Shown here piece by piece: positions 46,401-58,442 of a stretch of 64,000 nucleotides of DNA. Positions within the stretch are counted from its first letter, which is position 1, and each line of letters begins with the position of its first letter. The notes below the pieces were generated by a model, which had not been told where the DNA came from, made no database searches, and worked only from the letters and a program-made list of their open reading frames with translations. Origin of the DNA: Lunularia cruciata (taxonomy: Eukaryota; Streptophyta; Marchantiopsida; Lunulariales; Lunulariaceae); contig OX419758.1 in NCBI GenBank assembly GCA_948567375.1, positions 31,377,001 through 31,441,000 of the forward strand, read 5' to 3'. A program made the translations under genes and the position numbers.

Positions 46401-46834
46401 CCCATATTGCTATCCATCTTGTGCCATCTACTCCTTTCTAATGCATTAGATCACTCTTCCTCATCATGCTACCCATTGAGGGCTCCCTTAGATATATTTA
46501 GAGCAGACTGGCATTCAACCATTGAGTTCCTTACCAATAAGTGGACTTCTGGTTGGCTTATGGAGTATAGTGTGTAGCCTTTGAAGGTTCAATGGCTGCA
46601 TTCTAGGAACCCCTCCCCCGTGCATGATGGATAGTGGGATCTTCTTTGGAGATACAGTCTAGTGTATATTCAAAGACCCCTCATTAGGCACATTGATGCA
46701 GCATTGGAGCATATCAAACTAGAGCGCCTTTGTTGAGTCCAAGGCTAGACTGGATGCCATGGACATAGAGGACAGAAACATTGCACTCCTACATGTTATT
46801 GATTCCACTCCTATATCTTAGTACATTTGAATAG
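43424..46834. other. Degenerate coding-like DNA, no gene supported
   Basis: Long stretches on the plus strand (about 43650-44090 and 45680-46600) read as protein-like sequence broken by many stops. They probably belong to an old element or gene that I could not classify. No catalytic motif was seen. Confidence 0.35.
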
Positions 46835-47300
46835 CAGTCCCTTTCATGTATAGTAGGAGTACTTATCCTCATTGCTTTTGGCCATTTATATTCAAGCACT
46901 TCATGTACAACATAAGTACTTTATACTCATTGTTGTTGCATTCTTGGCCATTTATATTCTAGTGCAAGTTGATGGTGATGCATTTCATGTATGGCCATTT
47001 ATATTCAAGCACTTAATGTACAGCAAGAGTATTATGTCTCCATTGCTTTTGCATTCTTGGCCACTTATATGAGAGCATGTGCTTGGCCATTTATATTCAA
47101 GCACTTCATGTATAGCAAGAGTATTATGTACTCATTGCTTTTGCATTCTTGGCTACTTATATGAGAGTATGTGCTTGGACATTTATATGAGAGCACTTCA
47201 TTTATAGTAGGAGTACTCATTGCTTTTCCAAGCTTGTCCATTTATATTAAATTACTTCATATACAATAGGAATACTTTACCTTGTTGCTTTTGCTTTCTA
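46835..47300 (+). repeat. Degenerate minisatellite
   Basis: Irregular repeats of CATTGCTTTTGCATTCTTGG, CCATTTATATTCAAGCACTT and CATGTATAGCAAGAGTATTA, about five to six copies with 75-110-bp spacing. The best-conserved pair starts near 46992 and 47080. Confidence 0.85.
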
Positions 47301-50300
47301 TTATTGGAAATTTATATTTGAGCATCATGCACACTTATATTCTATATACACATGTTCACCTCCATATACATATGTTCACTTTGTTCTTTGCTTATTTTTC
47401 ATATGCATATGTTCACTTTCTTCTTTGAGTTCTTTTCTTTCAATCCATGGGGTTCACTTGCCTTCTTAGTTTTTGTGCTTTGGTGACACCCTTGTGACTT
47501 CATGCTCACTTGCCTTCTTATTTTGTGTTTGTACTTCTTTAAATGTTAGTGTATATAGTTTTGAGTATATTTATTCCATTGCATACACTCTCTTTCTTTA
47601 AAACACACCCGCCAAGAATACCACATTAAACACAAAAATACCTTAGCATTAGATGGCAATACCTAGGATTGGATACTATGATACCAAGTGATACTTGGTA
47701 TTGAATATAGCAATGCTTGACGTTGAACTTGATGAACCTCAACATGGGATGCAAAGATATCCCATAGTTGGACAATTGTAACCTTGGTAAAACCCATCAT
47801 AACGTGGGTAGTGTGTTGACAACTAGGAGAAAAAGCATAGAAAAACCCTTGCAATGCCTGATTAAAATCTACATCAATGGCAAAAATGGAGCTATTTTGA
47901 CATGAAATCTTGGTGATGAATTGAGTTGGGGCAATTTTAACCCATACCAAAGGGTAGAACCTTGACAACATCAGCTAAGAAAAGAACAAATTCAATCACA
48001 AATGTGCAAGTCAATTGCAAATCAAGTCAATCATACATACTTTATCAAAATACACTTTATCACATTTCAACCAATCACATACTTGGATAGCAAGTTCCAA
48101 GTAGGCAAATAGGTTATATTTCCACAACCCCACAAACTCTTTTCACTTGCATTATCACATGAATGCCACTTGCAACTTCAAACCAAGTAACACATCCATG
48201 GTCCTGCACTCTCCCTTGTCACTCCTATGGCCTAGCACTAATCAATCTCACATACACATGCACTTATTAATCTCACTTGCAATGCAACACTAATGATTCC
48301 CACTTGCACTAACACTTTCTTGAATTACATCATAATTGCTAAAAATCTCCATTGGGGGAAGAGTAATCACCAAGTCAAAGACTAAACTCAATATACTCTT
48401 AATTTCTACTAATGTTTTCCTCAATTTTGCAAATTCTAGTATCATGGAATGATATCTTTTGGATTTATCCTCTCTTTCTTTGATCCTCTTTTTTGCCACC
48501 TTCAAATTCAATAAACTCTTCTTTATTTCTCCTTTTATTCTAACCTTCTCTATTTTTGCCATCTTGTGAGCTTTAGTTGTGGCCAACTTACACCTTTCTT
48601 ATGCTTCCATTACTTAACTTCCCAATTTTTTTACATTTGAAAAATCTTCTCTAAAAGTTGCAATTATGGATGAGGAATGTGTCTTCACATGACCAACTCT
48701 TTTGCGCTTCTGTGACTCATTCTCACACTATCATTTTTATCTCATTCACCTTTTACTTATTCTCTCTCTCTACCTCCCTCTCATATTTGAGGTTCCTCTT
48801 TGGTAGATGTACTTGGTGCCAAGTGCAATTCATGTGATATAGATGGCCAAGAGGATGAAATCAACTCTCTTCCTCTTGAACTAGGCACTCTCTCATGTGT
48901 GATACTTGACCAATTGGTTCTTGGATGCTAGGAATAGGAAAACCTTGGGAATGAAATGATTGTTGGTAAATGGTTATTGTATTGGATGCATCCTTGGTCT
49001 ACTTCCTCTATTAGTTGCTCCAATGAAACATGAGATCACAATTCATTATCTATGATCATGTTTGAACATTCATTTTCCACGCCTAGAATCATGAAGGCAG
49101 GGGGAAATATTGGCTCTATTGCAAAATAATAAATCCATTCTTGCATGAGGACATTGATGATTTAGCTTATATTCAATTTTTCTCCATCCTTGCTTTAGTT
49201 CCTTCTTGATAAGCCCTTCACCCGTGCACTTGTCTTTCCAGTTCCATGCTACTTTTTAGGAGGCCATATATCAAGCTCACTTTTTATATAGCCTCTTTCT
49301 AATCATGGATTCAAGAAACCCTTCCCAAACTTCACCAAATAGGTGGCCATATAACTTAAAGCTTGTTTTTTTAATGGGTTTCTTACAAGTCCCTCCAAGG
49401 ATTTCCCAAAATGCTATGGGTTATCAACATGCTCCAATATCTTACCATAATGTTACAAAAATATTTTGAACCTATCCTTTTCCTTGTCCCTTGCTTTTAG
49501 TTTACCCAATTCATCCATTGCCTTTAGAAAACTCACAACTACAAAAGATGTGCCTAGTGCACCAAAGACCATGTTCAAAAGATGTTGAAATCCAAAAATT
49601 GAGGTTAGAGGAGGAATGAAATCCTTGGCCCAGGATAGAATAGAATTGATAGGAGGGAGAATGAAATCTTGAGACTTTTGTGGTGGAATGGAATCAATAG
49701 ACAAGAGAGATAGAACATTGGCCTCAATAGGCAAAGAACTGATGCTTTCCATATTTGCTACCACACACAAATTTTCAAAGGTGTCATAGTGCAATTAAGA
49801 TTCTCTCCTAGTCACCCAAATGTGTGTGCATTATAGTTCTTGGCACCTAAATTCTTTTCATAGATTTCTATCTCACATTGATATTCATGCATCATTGCAT
49901 CTCTTTGCGCCTATAGGTTCTAACTAGGTTGGCAAGCCATCAATATCAATGTCACTATCACTCTTGGTGCCCAATCAAATTTTAATTTGACCAAACACCT
50001 CTCATTTGACCATGTGCACAAAACTAAAAAACAACCTACCTCTAATTTTACCACAAGAAAGAAACTAAGAAATAGTATCTCTAATAACAACATGCATGCA
50101 CCGCACTCCAAGGGAAGACAATTTGTGAAATTAGCACCCCACACCCCAATGGAAGACAATTTTAAATTTTTGAATATCAAGTGAAACTTAGTCACTACCT
50201 CGAACATCCAAAGAGAGCAAGGCAAGTTTCAATCAAATCATGCCTATCCATCTCCACGCAGGGACATATATCATTTCCTTAGGTTTAAGTACTTTCTCTT

Positions 50301-50399
50301 CTCTTATCAACTAATTAATTCATGTCACACACATAAACCAAAGATTGTACTCTATCGATCCAAAATGTTCCAAAAACGGCCATAAAGCAGTTGGATACC
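47301..50399. other. Intergenic; two minus-strand open frames of unknown family
   Basis: Frames at 48290-48586 (98 codons, Lys-rich, predicted helical/coiled) and 49453-49794 (113 codons) are the only notable ones. Neither shows a recognisable motif; both look like remnants. No splice model could be built. Confidence 0.35.
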
Positions 50400-50720
50400 C
50401 ATAAATCTTTTACTGGCATTTCCTTTTTTGGGTGGGTTTTTTTTACGGGTGAAAGAAAAAGATTTCACGTGTACACCTCCATCCCGTAAAAACTATTATC
50501 GAAACCCTCATTAAGCTTTTGCGGGCAAAGGTCTGTAACCATAAAAGAGTTTATGGGAAATCTAAAATGGGACCCATAACTATTTTTATGGGTAACGGGA
50601 TCACCCATAAAGTTTTACAATCTGAATTTGAAATATATTTCTTCAACTCTAAACTTTAACGAGAGTTTTCTTTCTAATCGAATCCTCTCTCTATGAGTAC
50701 CCATAAAATATTTTACGAAT
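50400..50720. repeat. Cluster of TTTACGGG / CCCATAAA words
   Basis: At least eight occurrences of CCCGTAAA, TTTACGGG, CCCATAAA or TTTATGGG on alternating strands within about 320 bp, able to form many small hairpins. Similar words cluster at 8.3-8.5, 19.5-19.7 and 21.1-21.4 kb. Confidence 0.6.
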
Positions 50721-52200
50721 GTCATTAAAAATCACTAGAAATCTGTCGATCCAAGTTCTGAAACCCCTTACTATTATCTTGCACACTATCTCCCATTTCA
50801 AACCAGATCTTAGTTCCAAATTTAATATTTTCGGGACGATCCATAGCATTATGGTATACTCCAAAGCTTGTCAACTGACATTGATGACACCAGGTGTGTA
50901 AGTGACATAGAAGCATTTCCTCAAATATCAAAGGTTGGCCGAGTTGTATGTTTTGTAAAGATGTAACAAATAATTGCCTGATAATTAAACGGTTGAAAAG
51001 ACTGATTGTGTAAATGAAAGCCCAATAAGAGAGAAAAGCTCATAGTTCTTAGTTTCTTCAATGGGAACAAACCTTCAAAAACAGGTCTCTGGAGTGTATC
51101 TTGACACAGTTGACAGTAACTTAAAATGTGACTCTAACGAGGAAGAAAATCAAATTACACAACCTGGAAAAGAGGTATAAAGTCAACAACCTATTGAAAG
51201 TGAAGGCTTCTTTTAACATTCCTTTTGTTTACCTTTTTGGTGTCTCACTATCTGACCTGTAAGGATCACGACTTTCCCCTCCAATTATGGGGAGGACTTT
51301 CCTTCCGATTTGACTTTTCATCCAACTTTTAGAAACTACATTGGTTACAGAAGCACCTGAGCATGCTTCATCTATTTGCTAAGAACTTTGGAATAGAAGA
51401 ATTCTCTAATATCAACTTTAGACTTTTCACTTGAAAGTGACTTGTCATACAATAACACCTCCTGTATGGCAAAAGTGAATGGAAGAAGTATGCATGGATA
51501 CTTCTGTATCAACTTTACATCTCGACTTCTCAATGCGGTCCAGATGTCTGTCTGTAAGTTTGGGACACGTTTTCCTTGGTACTTCAACTGAGTATGGTTG
51601 CTTCAGCTTAGTATGATAAGTGAATGCTTCGTTGTTCTGCATGTTAGAACTAGTGAGGGTTAATTGACACGAGAAAGGTACCTAGACTTCCACCTTCTGG
51701 TCATTAGGCAGCTTCAGTCGGGTTTTAATCTTGCAATTTGGGCGTGACACGAAACTTGGAATCTGAACAGTGGAGGGCAGTGTTGGAGTTCCCATCCACA
51801 AAAAGACATAATCGACCTCCATATTTGGCACTTCGACTTTACCAATCCCCCGAATGCAATATGCAATACGTTGCATAGGTGAGTAGTTCTACATGGTATA
51901 TGTGAGTACTATCTGGCATGGAGTATTCATGCTGGCAATCAATGTTCTTGTGTTTTAAATCTGTGAGTTTGTGAAATGCATTGCCGTACAGCACTCAACC
52001 AATCCTCCACATTGCAACGGGGTCCTATGTGGCACATGTAAGTAGTCCTACGTGGCATATGTAAGTACTATTTTGCATGGAGCATTCAAGCTCGCAAAGG
52101 ATATTCTTGTGTTTTAGATTGTTGAGTTTGTGATATTCATTGCCGTATAGAATTGACATGCCTTGTTATGACTTAAAGGAGTTGGTTACGAAATCATAAA
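50721..52200. other. Intergenic, no gene recognised
   Basis: Short frames only. A direct repeat of CTA(C/T)GTGGCA(C/T)ATGTAAGTA and GAGTATTCA/GAGCATTCA words occurs near 51890 and 52020-52085. Confidence 0.4.
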
Positions 52201-55200
52201 TTTACCACAAATTAAGTTTAAGAAAAAGTATCACTCTTAAACAATCTACCACGTGATTGTTTCTAAAAGTTTAAAACTAAAATTACAATGGCCTTCTTCA
52301 TCCTATGTTTTCTACTATGCTAGGTTCTTTCCACATTGGAATAATTATATGTACTATTTTTGGATACTCAAAGAAAGGAAATTTAAGTAGCATAAATAAA
52401 ACTCTATATGTTTATCTAAATTTTCAGCAGAAAAAGAGTAAAATATTTTAATTAAATATACTAACCATATAAGAATTAAATATTAATTAAAATAAAATTT
52501 TACATTTAAATAATAAAAATCTACTTATTTTCCTCTTTTTTATTCTTCTAATTGTAAGTATTCTTTACATGTCATGTTATAAATTGTGATCAAAATTTCA
52601 AATTATCATAACTTACACTCTTTCAACCAAATTTGGTGAGTTATTAAGCTATCTTCTTCAAGAGGGTGCTCACAGAATTTAGAAATAATATTTATTTATT
52701 TAGACTTGTAATATATGCAAGAATTCAAGATTTTTCTTCATACTTTTCTAAAGGTTTGACAAGGTTTTCTAATAGTACATTTGATAAAGTTGGACAATTG
52801 ACAAAAATTACAAATCAACAACTTTATCATATTTTATAAAGTATATTCTTAAATTATAAAATTAAAAATATATCATCTAAAATCAATTATATGCTTAAGA
52901 TCAATTTGATTTTAAATTTTCATTTAAATATTCTTATTATACAAATATTATTTGAGAAATTCTTGGATTCTAGGTTTATCCTTGCATTTAGCAATATAAG
53001 CTTCTCTAGGTGTGGAATTATTTTTGGTAATTGGTAATATTACGTATATAACAATACAAGTATTTTCAATACTTGCAAAATCATAAAACAAGAAAACTTT
53101 CATCAAATGAAGAGACACTGATTTTTCATCTTTCATTTTGCATTATGAATATCTTTTGTGTATAATTATGAATTTGAATTAGATCACATTTATTCAAACC
53201 TTAAGAAAGTTAATTAATTAATTCCTTTCATATTCATTCTATTTTTGTAGAGCTTTGAATCTATTACTCGTTTAAATCTAGTCTAAAGTACATCACTAAG
53301 ATATAGTATAATAATCCATTTGAAGAGATATTTATGTATAATTGCATGCTAGAATTTTAGTTTTATATATTAAGTGCAACTTTTGATACATAACATGAAA
53401 GAATTTAGATTCTTTGATTTTCTGTTTTATCGATGCAATTTCTCACCAGTGATGTATTGGTACATCCTAATAAGAACTTATTCGTCAATGGGTATTTGAT
53501 TTGATTTATAAAGATACAGTTTTATCTATGAAGATTTAATGTTCCATTCTTTATCTTCAAGTCTATTATGGTATGAAATAATAAAAACCAATCAGAATAG
53601 ACAGTTATATTAAGTGGATCTTGAAGTTGCTTCAAGAATATATCTAAAATAAAAAGTAATATAAAAATACACTAAATCACTAAACTTGTAAGTTTTAAAA
53701 GTAACTTGTAAAAAGTAAGTTTATAAATAATTCATTAATTACAACAAAAATCAATTTATAAAAATTAAAGATAAAATCTCATAGTGTACTTTATGAGTTT
53801 AGGTCCCTAACTTGTAACTTGTAATCCCTAAACTTGTAAACCTGTCTGACTTATTTAATTATGTTATTTTTAACATAAATCAGTCTGAAAACCATATTAG
53901 CAATGATATCTTGTTATCATAAAATCTCATAGTCTTTATTTACATACACATTATATTTTATAATGTAATCTGGATGTGGGCTATATGTTTTACATGTAGA
54001 GACTTGTATGACTTATCCTCAATATTACTAATTTGTTTTGCATATGTGGGTTGGAAATATTTACACTCTGGGATTTTATCTTTAATTTTTATAAATTAAA
54101 TTTAATTATCAAATGAAAACTGAGCTAGTGTTAGCAATATTATTGTTGAAAAATTGTATATTATAATAATAGAAATAAATTTTCAATCACTTTAATATAA
54201 AACAGAATAATTTTAAGTTAAATTTTATTCTTATTTGAAACATTTGATCATGAGTTAAAGCTTTTACTTAAAAATATCCTCATGGGTTTAGATTAAATTA
54301 AATTAAAATGATTTCTCATTTGTAAAATAACTATCTTTGGATGTTCAAAGAAGATAAAAAAGAGATTCTCTTTGTTCTTGTTCTTGTTAATATCTCAAAA
54401 AAATAATTAAATGCTGATTATATGAATAATTATATCAACATATCTAAAACATAAAAAGATAGGAGAGGACATCTTATATTCACTTTTACGTACATCTAAA
54501 CTGATTAATATAACTTCAATAGAAAATTTTTTCTTAAGAACTAATGAATCATTAAATCATATAAAATAAATGTAGACTTGTATTTTACATATACCATGGG
54601 ATGGTTTCAAAATTTCAACGGAATAATTAATATCAAATTTCAAGCAGAGAAGCTAAAATAAATTTACCTCATGCAACAACCAACTTTTAAAAATAAAAGG
54701 GAAAAAGAGTTTTAGATAAAATAAAGAAGTGAAAAATTCATCAAAATGGAGTAATATAAAATGGATGAATTAAAATAAAATGAAAAATAAAGTATTCAAT
54801 TAATATATGACATATTTATAACTACAGTTTACTTATCTTGATGAGATATTCTAAGAAGATGGTTTTAATGAAATAAATTTTTTATCAAATTTTTTCAAGA
54901 TTTACACATTTAAATAAATATAAAAATACCTTCTGATATTAAAATCAATTTGAAGATATCATATTATAAAATAAATTATTATCTTTATGATAAACTATAA
55001 ACAAGTTTTGCAAAGGAAACAATACCTTAAATTTTTATAATATATCAGATATTTGATTATGTCCAAATGAGATATGATCTCTTTGATATATGACTATGTT
55101 TTTATGGCATACATACATATTCAAGGGCGTGGATGTTTTTGTATCTTGAATGTCTTAATAATGGATTCCTTAAAGGAAGTTTTAATAATATGGCTAATAG

Positions 55201-55874
55201 TTTATTAAAGAATGTAATATCTTTCAGAACATAGTATAATTGCTGTAAAATTCAAGAATATTTACAAAAGATTGGAGATATTGTAGAATACATCTGATAT
55301 ATATTATTTTCTATGATAAAAGAATAATATTTTTCATGTATGTATAATCATATAAGTAGGTTATTCCAAATAGGTCAGTTTATTCTTTTAAGAATGAAGG
55401 TGACATAAAAATAAATTCTATCTTTTCATGATTCCTCTAACTCTGATTCGATATTATTTTAAATTTTTTATCCATATCTAGAAAGTAATATCATTAATAA
55501 TATATTCTGTTGTAAGTTGTTCTATTAGATTATAATAAGATTTGTAATGCTTACCAATGACATATGCACAAAATAAAGATACTCAATTAATAATAAATAC
55601 CTTTAACTAGCAAGTAAATCTTCTATTTCTACCTTTATATTTAAAATGACAAATTTTTTAATTAATCTCAAACATAATTTCTCTAAATGTTATCTTATAT
55701 GTTACGTGATATATAGGATACTCATTAGATATAGATTTGACTTGAAAATTTTGCAAATCTAGAGTTATTTCTGTATATTTAAGTTTAATTTAAAACATAG
55801 AACCCAAATGGTAAAACTAGAATATCCCATTATTACATGAGTTTAACTAGTTTAACTAACATAGCTTTTAACTA
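52201..55874. other. Very AT-rich block without genes
   Basis: Almost continuous A/T with scarcely any open frame of 60 codons (one at 52948-53136). It contrasts with both flanks. Contents such as AATAATAAT and TTTATAAATT words do not form a simple satellite. A matrix-attachment-like or strongly decayed repeat region are possibilities. Confidence 0.6.
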
Positions 55875-56045
55875 GTTTAACTAACATAGCTTGGATATCT
55901 TAGGTGCGGTAGTGCAGATTTCTCATATAGACTCTATTGGGACTTAGCCCCGTGTTACCTTTTTTTCTCTCCCTTGTACCGCTTGATGAGATCTTCCCAT
56001 CCTTCAATTTTTCCTATGTGGTCGCCTTTCATGTTTAACTAACAT
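55875..56045. mobile_element. Short retroposon-like element with 13-bp duplication (interspersed element, copy 5)
   Basis: GTTTAACTAACAT at 55875-55887 and 56033-56045 flanks a 145-bp insert. The insert contains TTACCTTTTTTTCTCTCCC, TTGTACCGCTTGATGAG, CTTCCCATCCTTC and GTGGTCGCCTTT, colinear with the element at 20027-20103. A perfect 13-bp duplication is typical of LINE-mobilised SINEs. The left duplicate also lies in a 25-bp tandem repeat (55844, 55869). On the reverse strand GGGGCTAAGTCCC weakly resembles a pol III B box. Confidence 0.65.
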
Positions 56046-56599
56046 TAGTTCCGTTATTACACTCTATTGTAATATGTATTATGTAAGGAGTAAAATTTAG
56101 TTCCATAAAAGGAAAAGTAGCACAAAACTTGACTTCCTAATGAACAAAGTGAGATGATCATATAAATAAATAAATAAATAAAATTTCACTTTTTAGGTCA
56201 AACAACTATCAGTAAAATATAAATTGTAAATGATAATATATTCTTGCCCATTTATTTAAATAATAATAATAATTTAATGTTTTTATTAGACTATAAAATT
56301 AATTAAAAGATCATAATAATAAATAATTTATTATCTTCCTCCCATTAAATATGGAATCATAAACTGAGATTTAGTTGGAAAATAAATAAAAATAAAATTT
56401 AATATTTAAACAGCTAGGGGATGAATAGTATTCTAAATTTAATAATTGTGCCTAGAAACATATTCTCAATTAACTTAAAAACATAATAATGTTAAAATTT
56501 AATAAATAAATTAAAAATATATAAAAATATAGCAAAATTTAGAGTTATTTAATATAATTTATTTAGAAAATTACTCTATTAATTTTATCATCAAATCGA
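56046..56599. other. AT-rich intergenic, no gene seen
   Basis: Continuation of the AT-rich block, with an (AAAT)n run near 56165. It ends abruptly at about 56600, where GC content rises. Confidence 0.5.
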
Positions 56600-57632
56600 T
56601 ACATCAAGAATGAAAGAAAGCGGCCACGTTGAACACAAGAAGGAGAGGAAGACCTACCAAGCCTTCCAAAGGAAGTAGAGACAAAAGCTAGGCCCCATTA
56701 AGCATAGATGTCGTTTCCGCCTTATGCAGATGTGACTCGCGGGATTAACATGGGCTTTCTTTAACAGGAGCCTATAATGACTGGAACGAAAAGCCAGTCA
56801 CCACCACATGGCGGGAGTCCTCTGAGCATTTGGCGTCGCCTCGTCACCAGGAGAGCGAGTAATCGGCCCAGCAAGAGTTGGCAGCTGTCGACCAAGGGAG
56901 CGACTTACAACGCACCCGTTCCTTCGAGAATACAACTTGCCATTGCATTGCGTAGCTATTTGCTAAAGGGGGGAATCTAACGACACAAACAGGAAATTCC
57001 AATCCTGCAGTTCAGCGCCTCAGCCGAGGTTTGTGTGCCTCTCGTGCTCTTGATTGCATTTCGCATGTGTCCAATTGAGCTGTGCACTGTGCAGAAGATC
57101 TTTTGGTCAATTGGTGAATTTGAAGATTGGATTGAGGGCGATGATCTGTTCTGTTAATTGCAGGCTATCGGTCTTGAGTTTTAGCTGTAGAAATCTTCCT
57201 CGCTAAGTTGCAAGTCTTCTTCCAGTAGGCATGAATTAGGGTATTCGTAGTTCTTCATTTGAGATTGAACTTCTGTGGCTGAACTGATTGCGGGAAGTAG
57301 GCCGAAATTTCCGTGTTTGAGAAGATTTGCTTCGTGATGTGGTTATGAAATTCGATCTTCTGTATCTAGAGACTGAATTTCTGTTGGACCACTGATTCCT
57401 GGACCTAAGAGGAGGTGTATAAATTGTCCATCTTTCAATAGACTTGCTCTGTCACCAATTTATTCGTTAGTACTGGTATACATTACTTGTGCAGAATCTC
57501 GGCTGACTCCGGAATAACTCATGTCTGCGTAGGTGCAATTGTCGGTCCATAAGACTGAACCCTGTTGTTCACATTCTTCAGGTATACATGCATAAATTTC
57601 GGGCCGAGAAAGTGTAAACCTGAACTTACAAA
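56600..57632 (+). promoter_or_regulatory. Promoter and 5' leader of the HdeD gene, possible leader intron
   Basis: GC-richer sequence leading into the HdeD start codon. A GAG|GTTTGT donor (57029) and TTAATTGCAG acceptor (57163) bracket a possible 135-bp intron in the 5'UTR. The ATG at 57633 is preceded by TACAAA. No TATA box could be fixed. Confidence 0.4.
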
Positions 57633-58442
57633 ATGGCGGGATCTCTGAATGGGCGAGAGGCACCGAAGGTGGAGGGAGATCAGGGACCGGAGGAAACACC
57701 ACATTATCCTGTACTAGCATCACCAACTGAATCAACAACAAGGGATTACGTCCCTGGTCACGAACCTGAGGAGGGAACTAGGGCGTCGCAGCTTGAATCA
57801 AGCAATTCAATGAGGGCATATTTCGTTCGGATAATACCACTCACCGCATCGATTCCCGACGAGCACCTGCCGGTTGTCACGCGACAGTATGCCATTAAAG
57901 GACTGCTCTTCATGATCGTCGGTATAATCGCCATCGTCTTTCCGTTCGTCTTCGGCCTCGCAATCGAGCAGCTTCTGGCCTGGGTTCTCGTTCTCGGCGG
58001 AGGGGTAACCCTTGTCCAATTCTGCATGCTCTACGAGACCCGTGGATCCACATCCTTCCTGCTACTGGGCGCCCTGCACTTCATGGTGGGCATATGGCTG
58101 CTACTGAAACCGATTCAGGGTCTTACCGCTCTTACTTTTATCCTCAGCGGGTGGTTTTTGTGTCATGGAATTCTCAAGTTGGTCATGGCTTGGCAAATGG
58201 GCCACATTGGATCGTGGCCGGCGGTCTTGGTTAGTGGTTTGTTGTCCATTGTGCTGGGATTCATGATTGTTTGGCTAACACCGACCTACGGATTGAAACT
58301 TGTGGGGATTATATTCGGAGCCGATCTGACGGCCACTGGGGCATCAGTTCTTGTTCTTTCACTTATAGCTTATTTGAGCAGAAGCCGACAATCCGACGTG
58401 GAATCTGGAAGAGCCGAGACTCGAGAGCCTCTTTTGGCTTAG
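57633..58442 (+). CDS. HdeD/DUF308-family membrane protein
   Basis: A 269-codon uninterrupted frame, visibly GC-richer than the surroundings. Residues 1-85 form a soluble, acidic, proline-rich N-terminus rarely seen in bacterial HdeD. Six hydrophobic segments follow at about 88-108, 113-133, 139-158, 163-185, 192-214 and 219-246, in three pairs as in the DUF308/HdeD repeat (GLLFMIVGIIAIVFPF, LGALHFMVGIWLLLKP, VLVSGLLSIVLGFMIVW). The C-terminus is polar, ending EPLLA. In bacteria HdeD is an inner-membrane protein linked to acid resistance; plant function is unknown. I recall homologues in mosses and other seed-free plants but cannot check. The first ATG is chosen because it keeps the full frame and follows the leader. 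The absence of introns and the bacterial family suggest ancient transfer, which is inference. Confidence 0.85.
   Translation: MAGSLNGREAPKVEGDQGPEETPHYPVLASPTESTTRDYVPGHEPEEGTRASQLESSNSMRAYFVRIIPLTASIPDEHLPVVTRQYAIKGLLFMIVGIIAIVFPFVFGLAIEQLLAWVLVLGGGVTLVQFCMLYETRGSTSFLLLGALHFMVGIWLLLKPIQGLTALTFILSGWFLCHGILKLVMAWQMGHIGSWPAVLVSGLLSIVLGFMIVWLTPTYGLKLVGIIFGADLTATGASVLVLSLIAYLSRSRQSDVESGRAETREPLLA

Noticed and set aside
46835-47300. CRISPR-like array
   Set aside because: Spacing and repeats are irregular and degenerate, and the DNA is a plant nuclear genome.
50400-50720. Interstitial telomere repeats
   Set aside because: The words are TTTACGGG or TTTATGGG on alternating strands, not head-to-tail TTTAGGG arrays.
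57633-58442. HdeD as bacterial contamination
   Set aside because: It has a long non-bacterial N-terminus, a leader with intron-like splice sites and continuous plant-type flanks. Read-level confirmation was not possible here.
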